Shown here in pieces: positions 8,155 to 16,075 of a stretch of 64,000 nt of DNA (positions within the stretch are counted from its first letter, which is position 1; every line of letters begins with the position of its first letter). The DNA lies in assembly GCA_947243795.1 (NCBI GenBank), contig OX365930.1:213501-277500 (forward strand), in the 5' to 3' direction. Made by a program: the position numbers and the translations under genes. This stretch comes from Saccharomyces uvarum. Its lineage: Eukaryota; Ascomycota; Saccharomycetes; Saccharomycetales; Saccharomycetaceae. The notes beneath the pieces are model-generated. The model saw only the letters and a list, made by a program, of their open reading frames with translations. It was not told the origin of the DNA and ran no database searches.

Positions 8155-9981
8155 ATGGTGCGTTTCGTTTCGATATTAAGCCTTCTGAGCTGCGCGGCGG
8201 CTCTTACCACAGCGCACATGGACATGGACATGGATGCGCCTGCAACCACGCTCCTGGACGTGTCCGCCACTGCAACCTTGGTTCCCGTGCCGCACGAGCC
8301 CAAGCATGTGCACGGTGTCCCCATCCTGCAGTGGCCCTCGCTCACCCCCGCCGAAAGACTGTACTGGCAGAACTATAACACCACCACCTACTTCACCACG
8401 CGCGAGGGCAGCCGTGCTGCCCTGCGCTACCACGCTACCACGCTGCTGCTGCTTGCGTTCGTGCTCTACCCGCTGTCGCTGGCGCTCAGCGCCGCCAGCT
8501 CCCGGTGGTATCTGCCCTTGCTCTTCGCCAACCTGTGCGTGGGCGCCTCCTCCGTGGCAGCGCTTTCCCTGTTCAAAATAACCTTCCCTGCGGACGACTT
8601 GTACCCACACAACATCTACGGCACGACCTCCGCGGTCCTTATCGCTTTGATGCTCGTCCACTTCTTTGCCGCCGTGCTCGCCGTGCCCGTTTCGCCAGAG
8701 TCGCTTAACGACTACCATCCCGTTGATGCCATCCCGCTGGACGACCTGGAGTCCACGCCCGTCATGGTGGTTCACAGCGCACGCGGGTCGCCAAGCCCCT
8801 CCTCCAACAGAGACACTCTGTGTTCGCTCTCGTCCGGCACCAACCACAAGCGCGACCACTTGCGCGACAATGACGATGATTACGACGACGACGACGACGA
8901 CGACGACTCCGCCGACGCCGACATCACTGCCGTCGAGGCCCCGCCACTAGCCCCACAAGACGTGCCCGTGTTCAACATCCTGTTCGCCTGCGCCAGGTAC
9001 CAGGCGCTAGCCCGCCGGCTATCGCGCCCCGCCCTTACGGTCTTCCACCTGCTCAACTACCCGCTGTTACTGTACGTATTCGCAGATGTGGTCGTCGGCT
9101 TTGCCGTGGGCAACCTGCTTGGTAAGGGCATCCGCATCTTCAATCTCTTGGCGCACTGGATCAAGGGCGGCGTGTTCTTCACGCTGGGCGTAGTCTCGCT
9201 CGCGCGCTACTGCGGGTTCGGCGCCAAGTACGGCTGGGCGTGGAACAGGGTCTGCTTCACCGCACAGCTCTCGAAGGAGCGGTCGTCCAACCTCCTGTTC
9301 CGCTTCGCCCCCGCGGGCACCATCACCATGGAGGGCATCGAGTCGTTCCTCATCTTCTTCTACGGGTCCACGAACGTCTTTCTGGAACACCTGGCGGGCA
9401 GCGGCGGCGCGTGGACCGCCAAGGACCTGCAGCACGTCTCCATCGCGTTCATGTTCATTGGCACCGGGCTGTGCGGGCTGCTCACAGAGTACAAGCTCAA
9501 CCACTGGCGACTCGAGCACGCCCGCGGCCATTCGCACGCAGACTTGGTCGCCGCTACGCCCGGCTACTCCCCGAACCCGTTCCCCGCCTTCACCATCTTC
9601 TGGACGGGCATCCTCATGTCCCAGCACGCGCAGGCCTCCGAGACCTCCACCACCATCCACATGCAGTGGGGGTACCTGCTGTCCTACGGGTCCTTCTTCC
9701 GCCTGCTCACGTACTTGATCCTGTTCCTGGTGCCCAGCGCCCGCCGCGGCACCGCGTCCAAGCCCTTCACAGAGCTCATCACCTCCTTCTGCCTGTTCTG
9801 CGGTGGACTCGTGTTCATGGAGTCCACCGACCAGAGCATCGACGCCATGGAGTACAGGGGCCTCACCCCCATGTTCACGTTTAACCTCAGCGTGGGCTTC
9901 GTCTCGCTGCTGATGGCCTGGGAGATGATCCTATTTATTTGGAAGGACTGGCTGGTCAAAAAAAGGAAGACCAGCCTTTGA
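8155..9981 (+). CDS. YCR061W: Ytp1-like multi-pass membrane protein, function unknown
   Basis: This is the ortholog of S. cerevisiae YCR061W (about 631 residues), an uncharacterised protein related to Ytp1; here it has 608 residues. Residues 1-20 look like a cleaved signal peptide (SILSLLSCAAALTTA), followed by a His/Met-rich stretch HMDMDMD (residues 21-27). A DUF2427-type N-terminal module with three or four membrane spans covers about 90-185. A hydrophilic loop contains a poly-Asp tract (about 239-255). The C-terminal Ytp1 domain then has roughly seven spans and conserved polar segments such as HARGHSHAD and SQHAQASETSTTIHMQWG. Histidine-rich motifs could bind metal, but that is a guess. 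Base composition is extremely GC-rich for yeast. Start is the ATG at 8155. The substrate and membrane are unknown. Confidence 0.93.
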   Translation: MVRFVSILSLLSCAAALTTAHMDMDMDAPATTLLDVSATATLVPVPHEPKHVHGVPILQWPSLTPAERLYWQNYNTTTYFTTREGSRAALRYHATTLLLLAFVLYPLSLALSAASSRWYLPLLFANLCVGASSVAALSLFKITFPADDLYPHNIYGTTSAVLIALMLVHFFAAVLAVPVSPESLNDYHPVDAIPLDDLESTPVMVVHSARGSPSPSSNRDTLCSLSSGTNHKRDHLRDNDDDYDDDDDDDDSADADITAVEAPPLAPQDVPVFNILFACARYQALARRLSRPALTVFHLLNYPLLLYVFADVVVGFAVGNLLGKGIRIFNLLAHWIKGGVFFTLGVVSLARYCGFGAKYGWAWNRVCFTAQLSKERSSNLLFRFAPAGTITMEGIESFLIFFYGSTNVFLEHLAGSGGAWTAKDLQHVSIAFMFIGTGLCGLLTEYKLNHWRLEHARGHSHADLVAATPGYSPNPFPAFTIFWTGILMSQHAQASETSTTIHMQWGYLLSYGSFFRLLTYLILFLVPSARRGTASKPFTELITSFCLFCGGLVFMESTDQSIDAMEYRGLTPMFTFNLSVGFVSLLMAWEMILFIWKDWLVKKRKTSL

Positions 9982-10192
9982 TCGGCCGCAATGGGCCACC
10001 TAATTTCTAATGCATGCTATTCGTGCTCTGCTTCAGTCACACTTCCCTAATTATTAATCACACAAGGCAGCTAGCTGTATTTACATCAAAATCTATAAAA
10101 TAAACAAATACATAAATAAACAGAACGCAAACCGTCCTCAAACCAAACTGCAGATACGCACAATGTCGGAATAGGTGATCTCGGTATAAATT

Positions 10193-10422
10193 TGTTGGAA
10201 CAAGATTCAACTATCGTCCATCTATTACTAATATATACGGTGTTAAAAGATGACATAAATTACAAGACTCAAACTATCATCGAAATTAATGGAGGCTGAT
10301 GCGCAAGGACTGAGTGAATTTATATAAAAAGAGGAACAGAATCAGTTATAATATTATGCAAAATTGCAGATTCCCTTTCGTGGATTCCTAAATCCATGAG
10401 GAGAATCTCTAGTATAATCCAT
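10193..10422 (+). mobile_element. Older delta LTR, 5' part, interrupted by a nested delta
   Basis: It begins TGTTGGAA (10193), the diagnostic 5' end of Ty1/Ty2 delta LTRs. It carries the familiar delta blocks ATACGGTGTTA (10237-10247), GCAAGGA and AATTGCAGATTCCCTTT. It breaks off at 10422, where a second delta starts, and resumes after that element at about 10755. Differences from the nested copy are numerous, consistent with an older insertion. No clear target duplication is left at its own ends. Confidence 0.85.
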
Positions 10423-10754
10423 TGTTGTAATATAAATCAACTATCATCTACTAACTAGTATTTACGTTACTAGTATATTATCATATACGGTGTTAGAAGA
10501 TGACGCAAATGATGAGAAATAGTCATCGAAATTAGTGGAAGCTGAAACGCAAGGATTGATAATGTAGTAGGATCAATGAATGATAACATATAAAACGATG
10601 ATAATAATATCTATAGAATTGTGTAGAATTGCAGATTCCCTTTTATGGATTCCTAAATCCCTGAGGAGAACTTCTAGTATATCTACATACCTAATATTAT
10701 TGCCTTATAAAAAATGGAATCCCAACAATTACATCAAAATCCACACTTCTCTCA
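10423..10754 (+). mobile_element. Complete solo delta LTR nested in an older delta
   Basis: A 332-base delta LTR runs from TGTTG at 10423 to a TCTCA end at 10754. It is flanked by a perfect 5-base target duplication TCCAT (10418-10422 and 10755-10759), as expected for Ty1/Ty2 integrase. The internal Ty sequence is absent, so it is a solo LTR left by LTR-LTR recombination. It contains the delta blocks CGCAAGGATTGATAATGTAG, GGATCAATGAAT, AATTGCAGATTCCCTTTTAT and ATGGAATCCCAACAATTA. It sits about 165 bases upstream of a tRNA gene, the normal Ty1 target zone. Confidence 0.93.
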
Positions 10755-10825
10755 TCCATATACGTAATATTATAACATTAAGAAACAATGGAATCCCAAA
10801 GATCATCATACAACTTTAATGGTCA
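10755..10825 (+). mobile_element. Older delta LTR, 3' part, after the nested insertion
   Basis: After the second TCCAT copy the older delta resumes with TACGTAATATTATAAC (10760-10775) and CAATGGAATCCCAA (10786-10799), the usual 3' block. It fades out by about 10825. Joined conceptually to 10193-10422 it makes one degraded LTR of roughly normal length. The exact right end is uncertain by several bases. Confidence 0.75.
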
Positions 10826-10918
10826 ATATATTCCGACACTATAAAACACTTCCACTTCTCAACCCCCTTTGTCGTTTTGATATGTTCCTTTGCTCAGGCA
10901 GAAAGTTCAAATCGAAAT

Positions 10919-11019
10919 GGCACTATGGCCGAGTGGTTAAGGCGAGAGACTCGAATCAAATAAAAAGTTCGGCTATCTCTTGGGCTCTGCCCGCGCTGGT
11001 TCAAATCCTGCTGGTGTCG
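10919..11019 (+). tRNA. SUP61: tRNA-Ser(CGA), intron-containing
   Basis: This tRNA folds fully by eye. The acceptor stem is GGCACTA/TGGTGTC with discriminator G11019. The A box TGGCCGAGTGG is at 10926-10936 and the B box GGTTCAAATCC at 10998-11008. The anticodon stem is AGAGA (10945-10949) with TCTCT (10976-10980). The anticodon CGA (10952-10954) reads UCG. The long class II variable arm GGGC-TCT-GCCC is at 10982-10992. A 19-base intron (10956-10974) follows base 37. Its TTCG (10968-10971) can pair with the anticodon region CGAA, the usual extended helix of pre-tRNA. Mature length is 82 bases plus CCA. In S. cerevisiae this is the single essential tRNA for UCG codons. Confidence 0.98.
10956..10974 (+). 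other. Intron of tRNA-Ser(CGA)
   Basis: This 19-base intron lies one base 3' of the anticodon, the canonical position for tRNA splicing endonuclease. It is inferred from the fold: removing it restores a seven-base anticodon loop closed by AGAGA/TCTCT. Confidence 0.93.
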
Positions 11020-11030
11020 TTTTATTTTTT
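11020..11030 (+). terminator. Pol III terminator of SUP61
   Basis: TTTT-A-TTTTTT starts at the base after the tRNA 3' end, giving a strong RNA polymerase III stop. Confidence 0.9.
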
Positions 11031-11189
11031 GGTGTTTGTTGCCACAACACAACCACTCGTCGCACAGAAACCACGTATAAGCGCACTCAGTTCAACAAGA
11101 GTCATGGTGTGTGCCATGCGTGATAAGCACTCCAGCGGTTGTGTTGCATTAGCTGTTCGCATCAAGTGTTTATCGCTCTCCACGGAAAG

Positions 11190-11200
11190 TGAAAAATTTT
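11190..11200 (+). promoter_or_regulatory. RRPE-type element upstream of BUD31
   Basis: TGAAAAATTTT, an exact RRPE core, lies about 100 bases before the BUD31 start codon. No PAC box is nearby, so membership of the ribosome-biogenesis regulon is doubtful. Confidence 0.4.
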
Positions 11201-11297
11201 GATAAAAAGAACTTAAAGGTACATCAACACCGTCAACGAGCAACGCCATATATATCCAAGATCACTGACGGCAACCGCACACAAGCCCCAACGAACC

Positions 11298-11771
11298 ATG
11301 CCACGTGTCAAGACAAGAAGAACAAAGCCTGCCCCTGACGGCTTCGACAAAATCAAGCCGACTCTGACGGATTTCGAGCTCCAGCTGCGAGATGCGCAGC
11401 GGGACAGCACCTCCAAGCTCGCCGCCAAGTCCTCCGAGCAGCTCTGGGAGATTCTACAGATCCACCACCAGCGCTCTAGATACGTATATACTCTGTACTA
11501 CAAGAGGAAGGCCATCTCCAAGGACCTTTACGACTGGCTGGTGAAGGAGAAGTACGCGGACAAGCTGCTCATTGCTAAGTGGCGAAAGACGGGCTACGAG
11601 AAGCTGTGCTGCTTGCGCTGCATCCAGAAGAACGAGACCAACAACGGCAGCACCTGCATCTGCAGGGTGCCCCGTGCGCAGCTGGAACACGAAGCACAGA
11701 AGAAGGACATGCAGATTTCTTTCCACGAGTGCGTCCATTGCGGTTGCAGAGGATGCGCCAGCACAGACTAA
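11298..11771 (+). CDS. BUD31: Spliceosomal G10 protein Bud31
   Basis: Bud31 belongs to the conserved G10/EDG-2 family. It is a component of the activated spliceosome (SF3b- and NTC-associated) needed for efficient first-step splicing; the bud-site defect that named it is secondary. The 157-residue length equals the S. cerevisiae protein. A basic N-terminus (KTRRTK, 5-10) is followed by the helical G10 core, with YTLYYKRKAISKDLYDWL at 64-81. A C-terminal zinc-binding knot contains cysteines 104, 105, 108, 120, 122, 145, 148, 150 and 153 (LCCLRC, CICRVP, CVHCGCRGC). The product ends CASTD. The start ATG at 11298 is the first in frame. An antisense frame over the gene corresponds to a dubious ORF in S. 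cerevisiae and is not listed. Confidence 0.97.
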   Translation: MPRVKTRRTKPAPDGFDKIKPTLTDFELQLRDAQRDSTSKLAAKSSEQLWEILQIHHQRSRYVYTLYYKRKAISKDLYDWLVKEKYADKLLIAKWRKTGYEKLCCLRCIQKNETNNGSTCICRVPRAQLEHEAQKKDMQISFHECVHCGCRGCASTD

Positions 11772-12277
11772 TTACTACATGCACGTTTCGGTATTGTCTA
11801 CTCACGCGATCACCCACTGCTATTACTGTTCAAATTAGGCTTTAAAGGCGAAAATCGTCGAAAATGATGTCGTTACCCAGCCTGGCCAAAGGGAAAAAAA
11901 CGCGAAAAAAAATCTAAAACGCGAGAACGCGACGCGAAAAGGTGGCTTTTTTTTTTCGGCATAGAGAAAACGCGTCAAAACCAGCCAAGTAATAAGGATA
12001 TCCTGAAACACTTGCCCAAACGCGTTCGAACTCAAACAGGATGGCTCTTTTTCCTCCCTTGTGGTGCCCTTGGATCGTGTGCAAAGTTTAAATATATGTT
12101 GCATGGATAACTGAAAATCATATAGAGTATATCTTAACACAGGTTCCGACGCTTTGTATCGTATTTTATCTCTTCCCCCTATTAGATCCAATTCCCCCTT
12201 GGTAGATTTACGCCTCTTTCACCGACTATAGCGACTACCTATTTAAACAAGAAAATTACAGAAAACCAAAACTTTCG
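11772..12277. promoter_or_regulatory. HCM1 promoter with MCB/SCB cluster
   Basis: This 506-base gap contains two perfect MCB boxes ACGCGT (11970-11975 and 12020-12025). It also has several SCB-like CGCGAAA or ACGCGA sites packed into 11901-11940, for example CGCGAAAA at 11933-11940. These bind MBF and SBF. The arrangement fits the known G1/S expression of HCM1. Nothing else gene-like is seen. Confidence 0.85.
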
Positions 12278-13969
12278 ATGATGAACGAAGACATCTCCAT
12301 CGGTACTGGCCAAAGCAGTTTTTCGACCGACAACGCCGCCATGCTACTGACCCAGACCAAGAGAACGCTGGAAGACGAAAAGGAAATGATCACTCCGCCC
12401 AGCTCCACTATCAGGAAAACGACGAAGGAACTGAGCAAGAGGCTCTCGCACCCGCTGTCGCCAGATCATTCCTCTCCCATTGCTCCATCCAAGGCCAAGC
12501 GCCAGAGATCGGACACTTGCGCCCGATCTAACGGTAACCTGACCCTGGAGGAGATCCTCCAGTCACTGGAAAGAAGAAGGATAAACGGCGAACTGATCAA
12601 GAAACCTCCATATTCGTATGCGACGCTGATTTGCCTCGCTATTCTGCAATCTCAAGAGGGGAAACTGACGCTGTCTCAGATATACTACTGGATCCACGTC
12701 CACTTCCCCTACTACAAACCAAAGGACGCCAGTTGGCAAAACTCCATAAGACACAATCTTTCGCTGAATGATGCGTTTATGAAGACGGAAAAATCCTGTG
12801 ACGGCAAGGGCCATTTCTGGGAGGTGAGACAAGGTGCCGAAACCAAGTTTTTTAAAGGTGAAAACCGTGGCTACGAATTTGTAAAGAACTCACTGCAGGA
12901 CATTGGGAAGTATTTCGAAATAGACTCTACTCTTAACGAGTTGGGACACGCAGGGAGCGAAGGACACGATGGGGACGATGACGAAGAAGATGACGAAGAA
13001 GAAGAAGAGGAAGGAGCCGGGAAGTTCCCCTCAATCGAGATTCAATTGAACTCCTCTCCAATATTAAAGGTCTCCGAGCTGCATCAGGTGCCGCAATTGA
13101 AGACAAATAATTACGTGCTGAATCCGCAAGAACATCTAGAACCAATGAAAAATATACCAGAGCACGACGACAACAACACCGATGCCCTAGAACCGCCTTA
13201 TGTCATGAAAAAATATCACACGTCCCTAGGTTTACCATCATTGGTAGAGCCAAGCGCGAAAGGCAATAACATCGTTCAGGCAAATAGATTCAATACGCTC
13301 CCCATGAACTGCACCAAGTCTCCTCAAAATTTCAAAAAATACTTCACCTCATTCAACTCGAATTTTGAGGATTTATCTCCACTTCGAGGTAACGTAGAGG
13401 CTGGTTCTCTACTTGACCCACTTCCGTTTTCTCCGTTGAAGCTGTACGACCAGAAAAATCTCGCACTCATGTCAAGACCACAATCTCAGCAATCATATTC
13501 CAATTCCCAACTCCCACTTCCATCCTCCTCTCATAGTGCAGAGCTACTGAAAACACCGAAGATGAAACACTTGGACTCCTTAGAAAAGACGCCATCGCGA
13601 TTGATAAGCACCCCCAAGGACGGCAACTCGATTCTGAGGAAATGGCAAACCCCTTCACACCTGTTCGAGGACCTCTACTGCTCTCCGCTGTTTAGAGCCA
13701 TAGAGACTCCGATCAGGTATATCACGACACCGGGAGGCACACTGGAAACTCAAATCTCACCAAGGAAATCCTCTGCGCCCGACGTCCTGACAAATGCCAC
13801 GAATTCTAAATTCACATCAAGCGGTTTATTTGGCGTAGACGTTTATTCTGTCTGGAAACGTGCCACTGAAAACTCCTCCCACGGGAAGAAGGCAACAGAT
13901 AACCATCATCACCATCACCCTTATCATCATCATCATCCTTACAGGGATAATAAGAACGAAAAAAATTGA
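12278..13969 (+). CDS. HCM1: Forkhead transcription factor Hcm1
   Basis: Hcm1 is the S-phase forkhead activator of chromosome-segregation and spindle genes and of the later factors Fkh2 and Ndd1. The product has 563 residues (S. cerevisiae about 564). The forkhead domain spans about 108-200, starting [16 protein letters not shown] and carrying the recognition helix [12 protein letters not shown] at 153-164. The remainder is disordered, with many S/T-P sites (for example [27 protein letters not shown]) suited to CDK control of activity and turnover. An acidic patch [16 protein letters not shown] lies near 229-244. The C-terminus has a histidine-rich tail ([15 protein letters not shown], about 543-557). 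Start is the ATG at 12278. The SBF/MBF-type promoter upstream agrees with periodic expression. Confidence 0.97.
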   Translation: MMNEDISIGTGQSSFSTDNAAMLLTQTKRTLEDEKEMITPPSSTIRKTTKELSKRLSHPLSPDHSSPIAPSKAKRQRSDTCARSNGNLTLEEILQSLERRRINGELIKKPPYSYATLICLAILQSQEGKLTLSQIYYWIHVHFPYYKPKDASWQNSIRHNLSLNDAFMKTEKSCDGKGHFWEVRQGAETKFFKGENRGYEFVKNSLQDIGKYFEIDSTLNELGHAGSEGHDGDDDEEDDEEEEEEGAGKFPSIEIQLNSSPILKVSELHQVPQLKTNNYVLNPQEHLEPMKNIPEHDDNNTDALEPPYVMKKYHTSLGLPSLVEPSAKGNNIVQANRFNTLPMNCTKSPQNFKKYFTSFNSNFEDLSPLRGNVEAGSLLDPLPFSPLKLYDQKNLALMSRPQSQQSYSNSQLPLPSSSHSAELLKTPKMKHLDSLEKTPSRLISTPKDGNSILRKWQTPSHLFEDLYCSPLFRAIETPIRYITTPGGTLETQISPRKSSAPDVLTNATNSKFTSSGLFGVDVYSVWKRATENSSHGKKATDNHHHHHPYHHHHPYRDNKNEKN

Positions 13970-14435
13970 CTTTTCTTCATTCTCATTTACCTATCAAAAC
14001 TAATTATTCTTAATCTCACGGATTCGTCGTAAACGGATGGATGAATTCCAAGCTGGGCCGGAGTTACCATTACACATTGCATTTATATACTTATATCGTC
14101 GGGTCAAATCACTTCTTTCTTCTTCTGTGAGCAATCATTTGCAAAGGAGATAAGAAAAAAATTGTAATCATAGCAAAAATGGTACCAAATTTTTTATCAT
14201 ATTTTATATTTTATATTTAATCCTTACGGATGTTTAAAAAACGGGTTTTTAGCTGATCATCTCTTCATCCATAAGTAAAAAGGATAGTTTCAATCTTATT
14301 TTTATTTTTCACTTTTTACTTGCCCCCGTAGCCTTAATATTTTTTGATATGAAGTGAAAAACTAGCAATGCCACATCACAAGGGAAAGCATTGGCAAAGC
14401 ACCATCGCGATTACGGGGGACACCATTCACTACTC
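13970..14435. other. HCM1-RAD18 intergenic region
   Basis: This 466-base AT-rich gap holds the HCM1 3' region and the RAD18 promoter and leader. Two overlapping exact ARS-consensus matches (14202-14212 and 14209-14219) lie in a T-rich strip. I know of no origin here in S. cerevisiae, so they are probably chance. The end of the gap contains the start of an upstream ORF overlapping RAD18. Confidence 0.5.
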
Positions 14436-14451
14436 ATGGACCATCAAATAA
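14368..14451 (+). promoter_or_regulatory. uORF overlapping the RAD18 start codon
   Basis: An ATG at 14368 opens a 27-codon frame that passes out of frame through the RAD18 ATG (14436) and stops at 14449-14451. Its start context (G at -3, A at -1) is better than that of RAD18 (C at both). If the RAD18 mRNA begins upstream of 14368, the uORF should lower Rad18 synthesis. The transcription start is not known from sequence. Confidence 0.45.
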
Positions 14452-15887
14452 CGACTGCAAGCGACTTCAGAAGCACTTCGATACCGAATTTGTACCAATT
14501 GGATACGCTTTTGAGATGCCATATCTGTAAAGATTTTCTAAAAGTCCCTGTTTTGACACCTTGTGGGCACACATTTTGCTCTCTGTGCATTAGAGAACAC
14601 TTGAATAACCAGCCGAATTGTCCACTGTGCCTTTTCGAATTTAGGGAGTCCTTGCTAAGAAGCGAATTCTTGGTTAATGAAGTCATTCAAAGTTACACTT
14701 CCATACGACCCGCCTTAATAGACGCATTAAAGATTCAAAAGCCTATTACAGATGACGACAAGATACGCAAACCACAAGATTCGTCATTGATAGAGCTGAT
14801 ATTGGAATCTGAAAATGACGACTCAAATACCGCTGATGATGATTTACAAATCGTAGCAACAAGTGAAAGAAAACCTGCCAAAAGATCAATGACAGATATA
14901 TTGCCATTAGGCTCAAAACCCTCTAAAAGGAGTTTTACGATGTTTAGAAGTGAGCGAATCAAGAAGAAATCTAAACCAAACGAACAAATGGCACAATGTC
15001 CCATTTGTCAACAATTCTACCCTCTCAAGGCCCTTGAAAAAACACATTTGGATGAATGTTTAACGTTACAATCACTGGGCAAAAAACCAAAGCCTCCCAA
15101 AAACCTCAATGCAGATTTAAAATCGCAGGATAAAGAGACGTCCCGACCTAAGTCGAAGACCCCTGAAACAGACAAAAGTGATGAGGTCTCACATGTGGAT
15201 AAATACTTAAATTCAATAGCAAAGGAAGAACACCAGCGACTGCCCAAAATTAATTTCACTTCAATGAATCTGTCTCAAATTAAACAAAAACTGTTGTCAT
15301 TGGGGCTTTCGACAAGTGGCACCAGACAGAACTTTATTAAAAGGTACAACCATTATGAGATGCTTTGGAATTCAAATTTTTGCGATTCCTTGGAACCTGT
15401 CGATGAAAGTGAATTAAAGAGACAGTTGTTAAGCTGGGATGTTTCGCATAATAAACTACCCCAAAATACTAACAATAATGGTGGAATCTCCAAGTTAATG
15501 ATGATGAAAAGCAGCGGGAAATCCTCTTCATATAGAAAATTATTAGAGAATTTCAAGAACGATAAATTTAATAGAAAGGGATGGATCGTTATGTTTCAAA
15601 AAGATTTTTCAAGGCTCATAAAGGAAGCAAAACTGAAAATAAAAAGCAGTTCACCAAATGGTTCAGATTTAACAAAGCATATTCATGATGATGGTAATGA
15701 GGGAAAACTGCAAGGTGTTCAAGAAACCGACGTGCAGCAAATGGAGGAGGGGCAAGAGATCCCCCTCACCGAAAAACAAGAGGTGAATGAAATAAATTTT
15801 CCAAATGAAGATTTAACAGATGCAGATTTATCAAGAGAATTGATGGATATGAATGAGGATGGCAAAGATCCACCCGGTAGCGACTAA
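14436..15887 (+). CDS. RAD18: E3 ubiquitin ligase Rad18 (PCNA, postreplication repair)
   Basis: Rad18 is the RING E3 that, with the E2 Rad6, monoubiquitinates PCNA at K164 to start translesion synthesis or template switching at stalled forks. The 483-residue product has a C3HC4 RING at 28-66 (CHIC, CGHTFCSLC, CPLC) and a UBZ-type zinc finger around 189-212 (CPICQQFYPLKALEKTHLDE, then C). A SAP DNA-binding motif lies near 275-310 (INFTSMNLSQIKQKLLSLGL). The Rad6-binding helical region near 370-410 (SYRKLLENFKNDKFNRKGWI) is well conserved. I use the ATG at 14436 (MDHQITTAS), which matches the family start; the frame is open upstream but begins with TTG. The tail is variable and acidic. An out-of-frame uORF overlaps the start. 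Confidence 0.97.
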   Translation: MDHQITTASDFRSTSIPNLYQLDTLLRCHICKDFLKVPVLTPCGHTFCSLCIREHLNNQPNCPLCLFEFRESLLRSEFLVNEVIQSYTSIRPALIDALKIQKPITDDDKIRKPQDSSLIELILESENDDSNTADDDLQIVATSERKPAKRSMTDILPLGSKPSKRSFTMFRSERIKKKSKPNEQMAQCPICQQFYPLKALEKTHLDECLTLQSLGKKPKPPKNLNADLKSQDKETSRPKSKTPETDKSDEVSHVDKYLNSIAKEEHQRLPKINFTSMNLSQIKQKLLSLGLSTSGTRQNFIKRYNHYEMLWNSNFCDSLEPVDESELKRQLLSWDVSHNKLPQNTNNNGGISKLMMMKSSGKSSSYRKLLENFKNDKFNRKGWIVMFQKDFSRLIKEAKLKIKSSSPNGSDLTKHIHDDGNEGKLQGVQETDVQQMEEGQEIPLTEKQEVNEINFPNEDLTDADLSRELMDMNEDGKDPPGSD

Positions 15888-16075
15888 AGCACATACATAT
15901 ACATGGTTGTCAGTTTACAGATTTTGCTTGCGGCCAGTTTCTTAGTATTTCTCTCTTCTTCAAAGAACTAACAAAATGAACAAGCATTAGAAAACCCTTA
16001 AAGAGGTTACGTGCGCATAACTATTTAATCATATTTTTTTACCAAATTTAACATCAAAATTTATTTAACTTTATA

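Noticed and set aside
11454-11738. Minus-strand frame antisense to BUD31
   Set aside because: It lies wholly inside BUD31, and the equivalent S. cerevisiae frame is regarded as dubious.
14202-14219. Two overlapping ARS consensus matches between HCM1 and RAD18
   Set aside because: They fall in a simple T-rich strip where exact matches arise easily, and I know of no origin at this place in S. cerevisiae.
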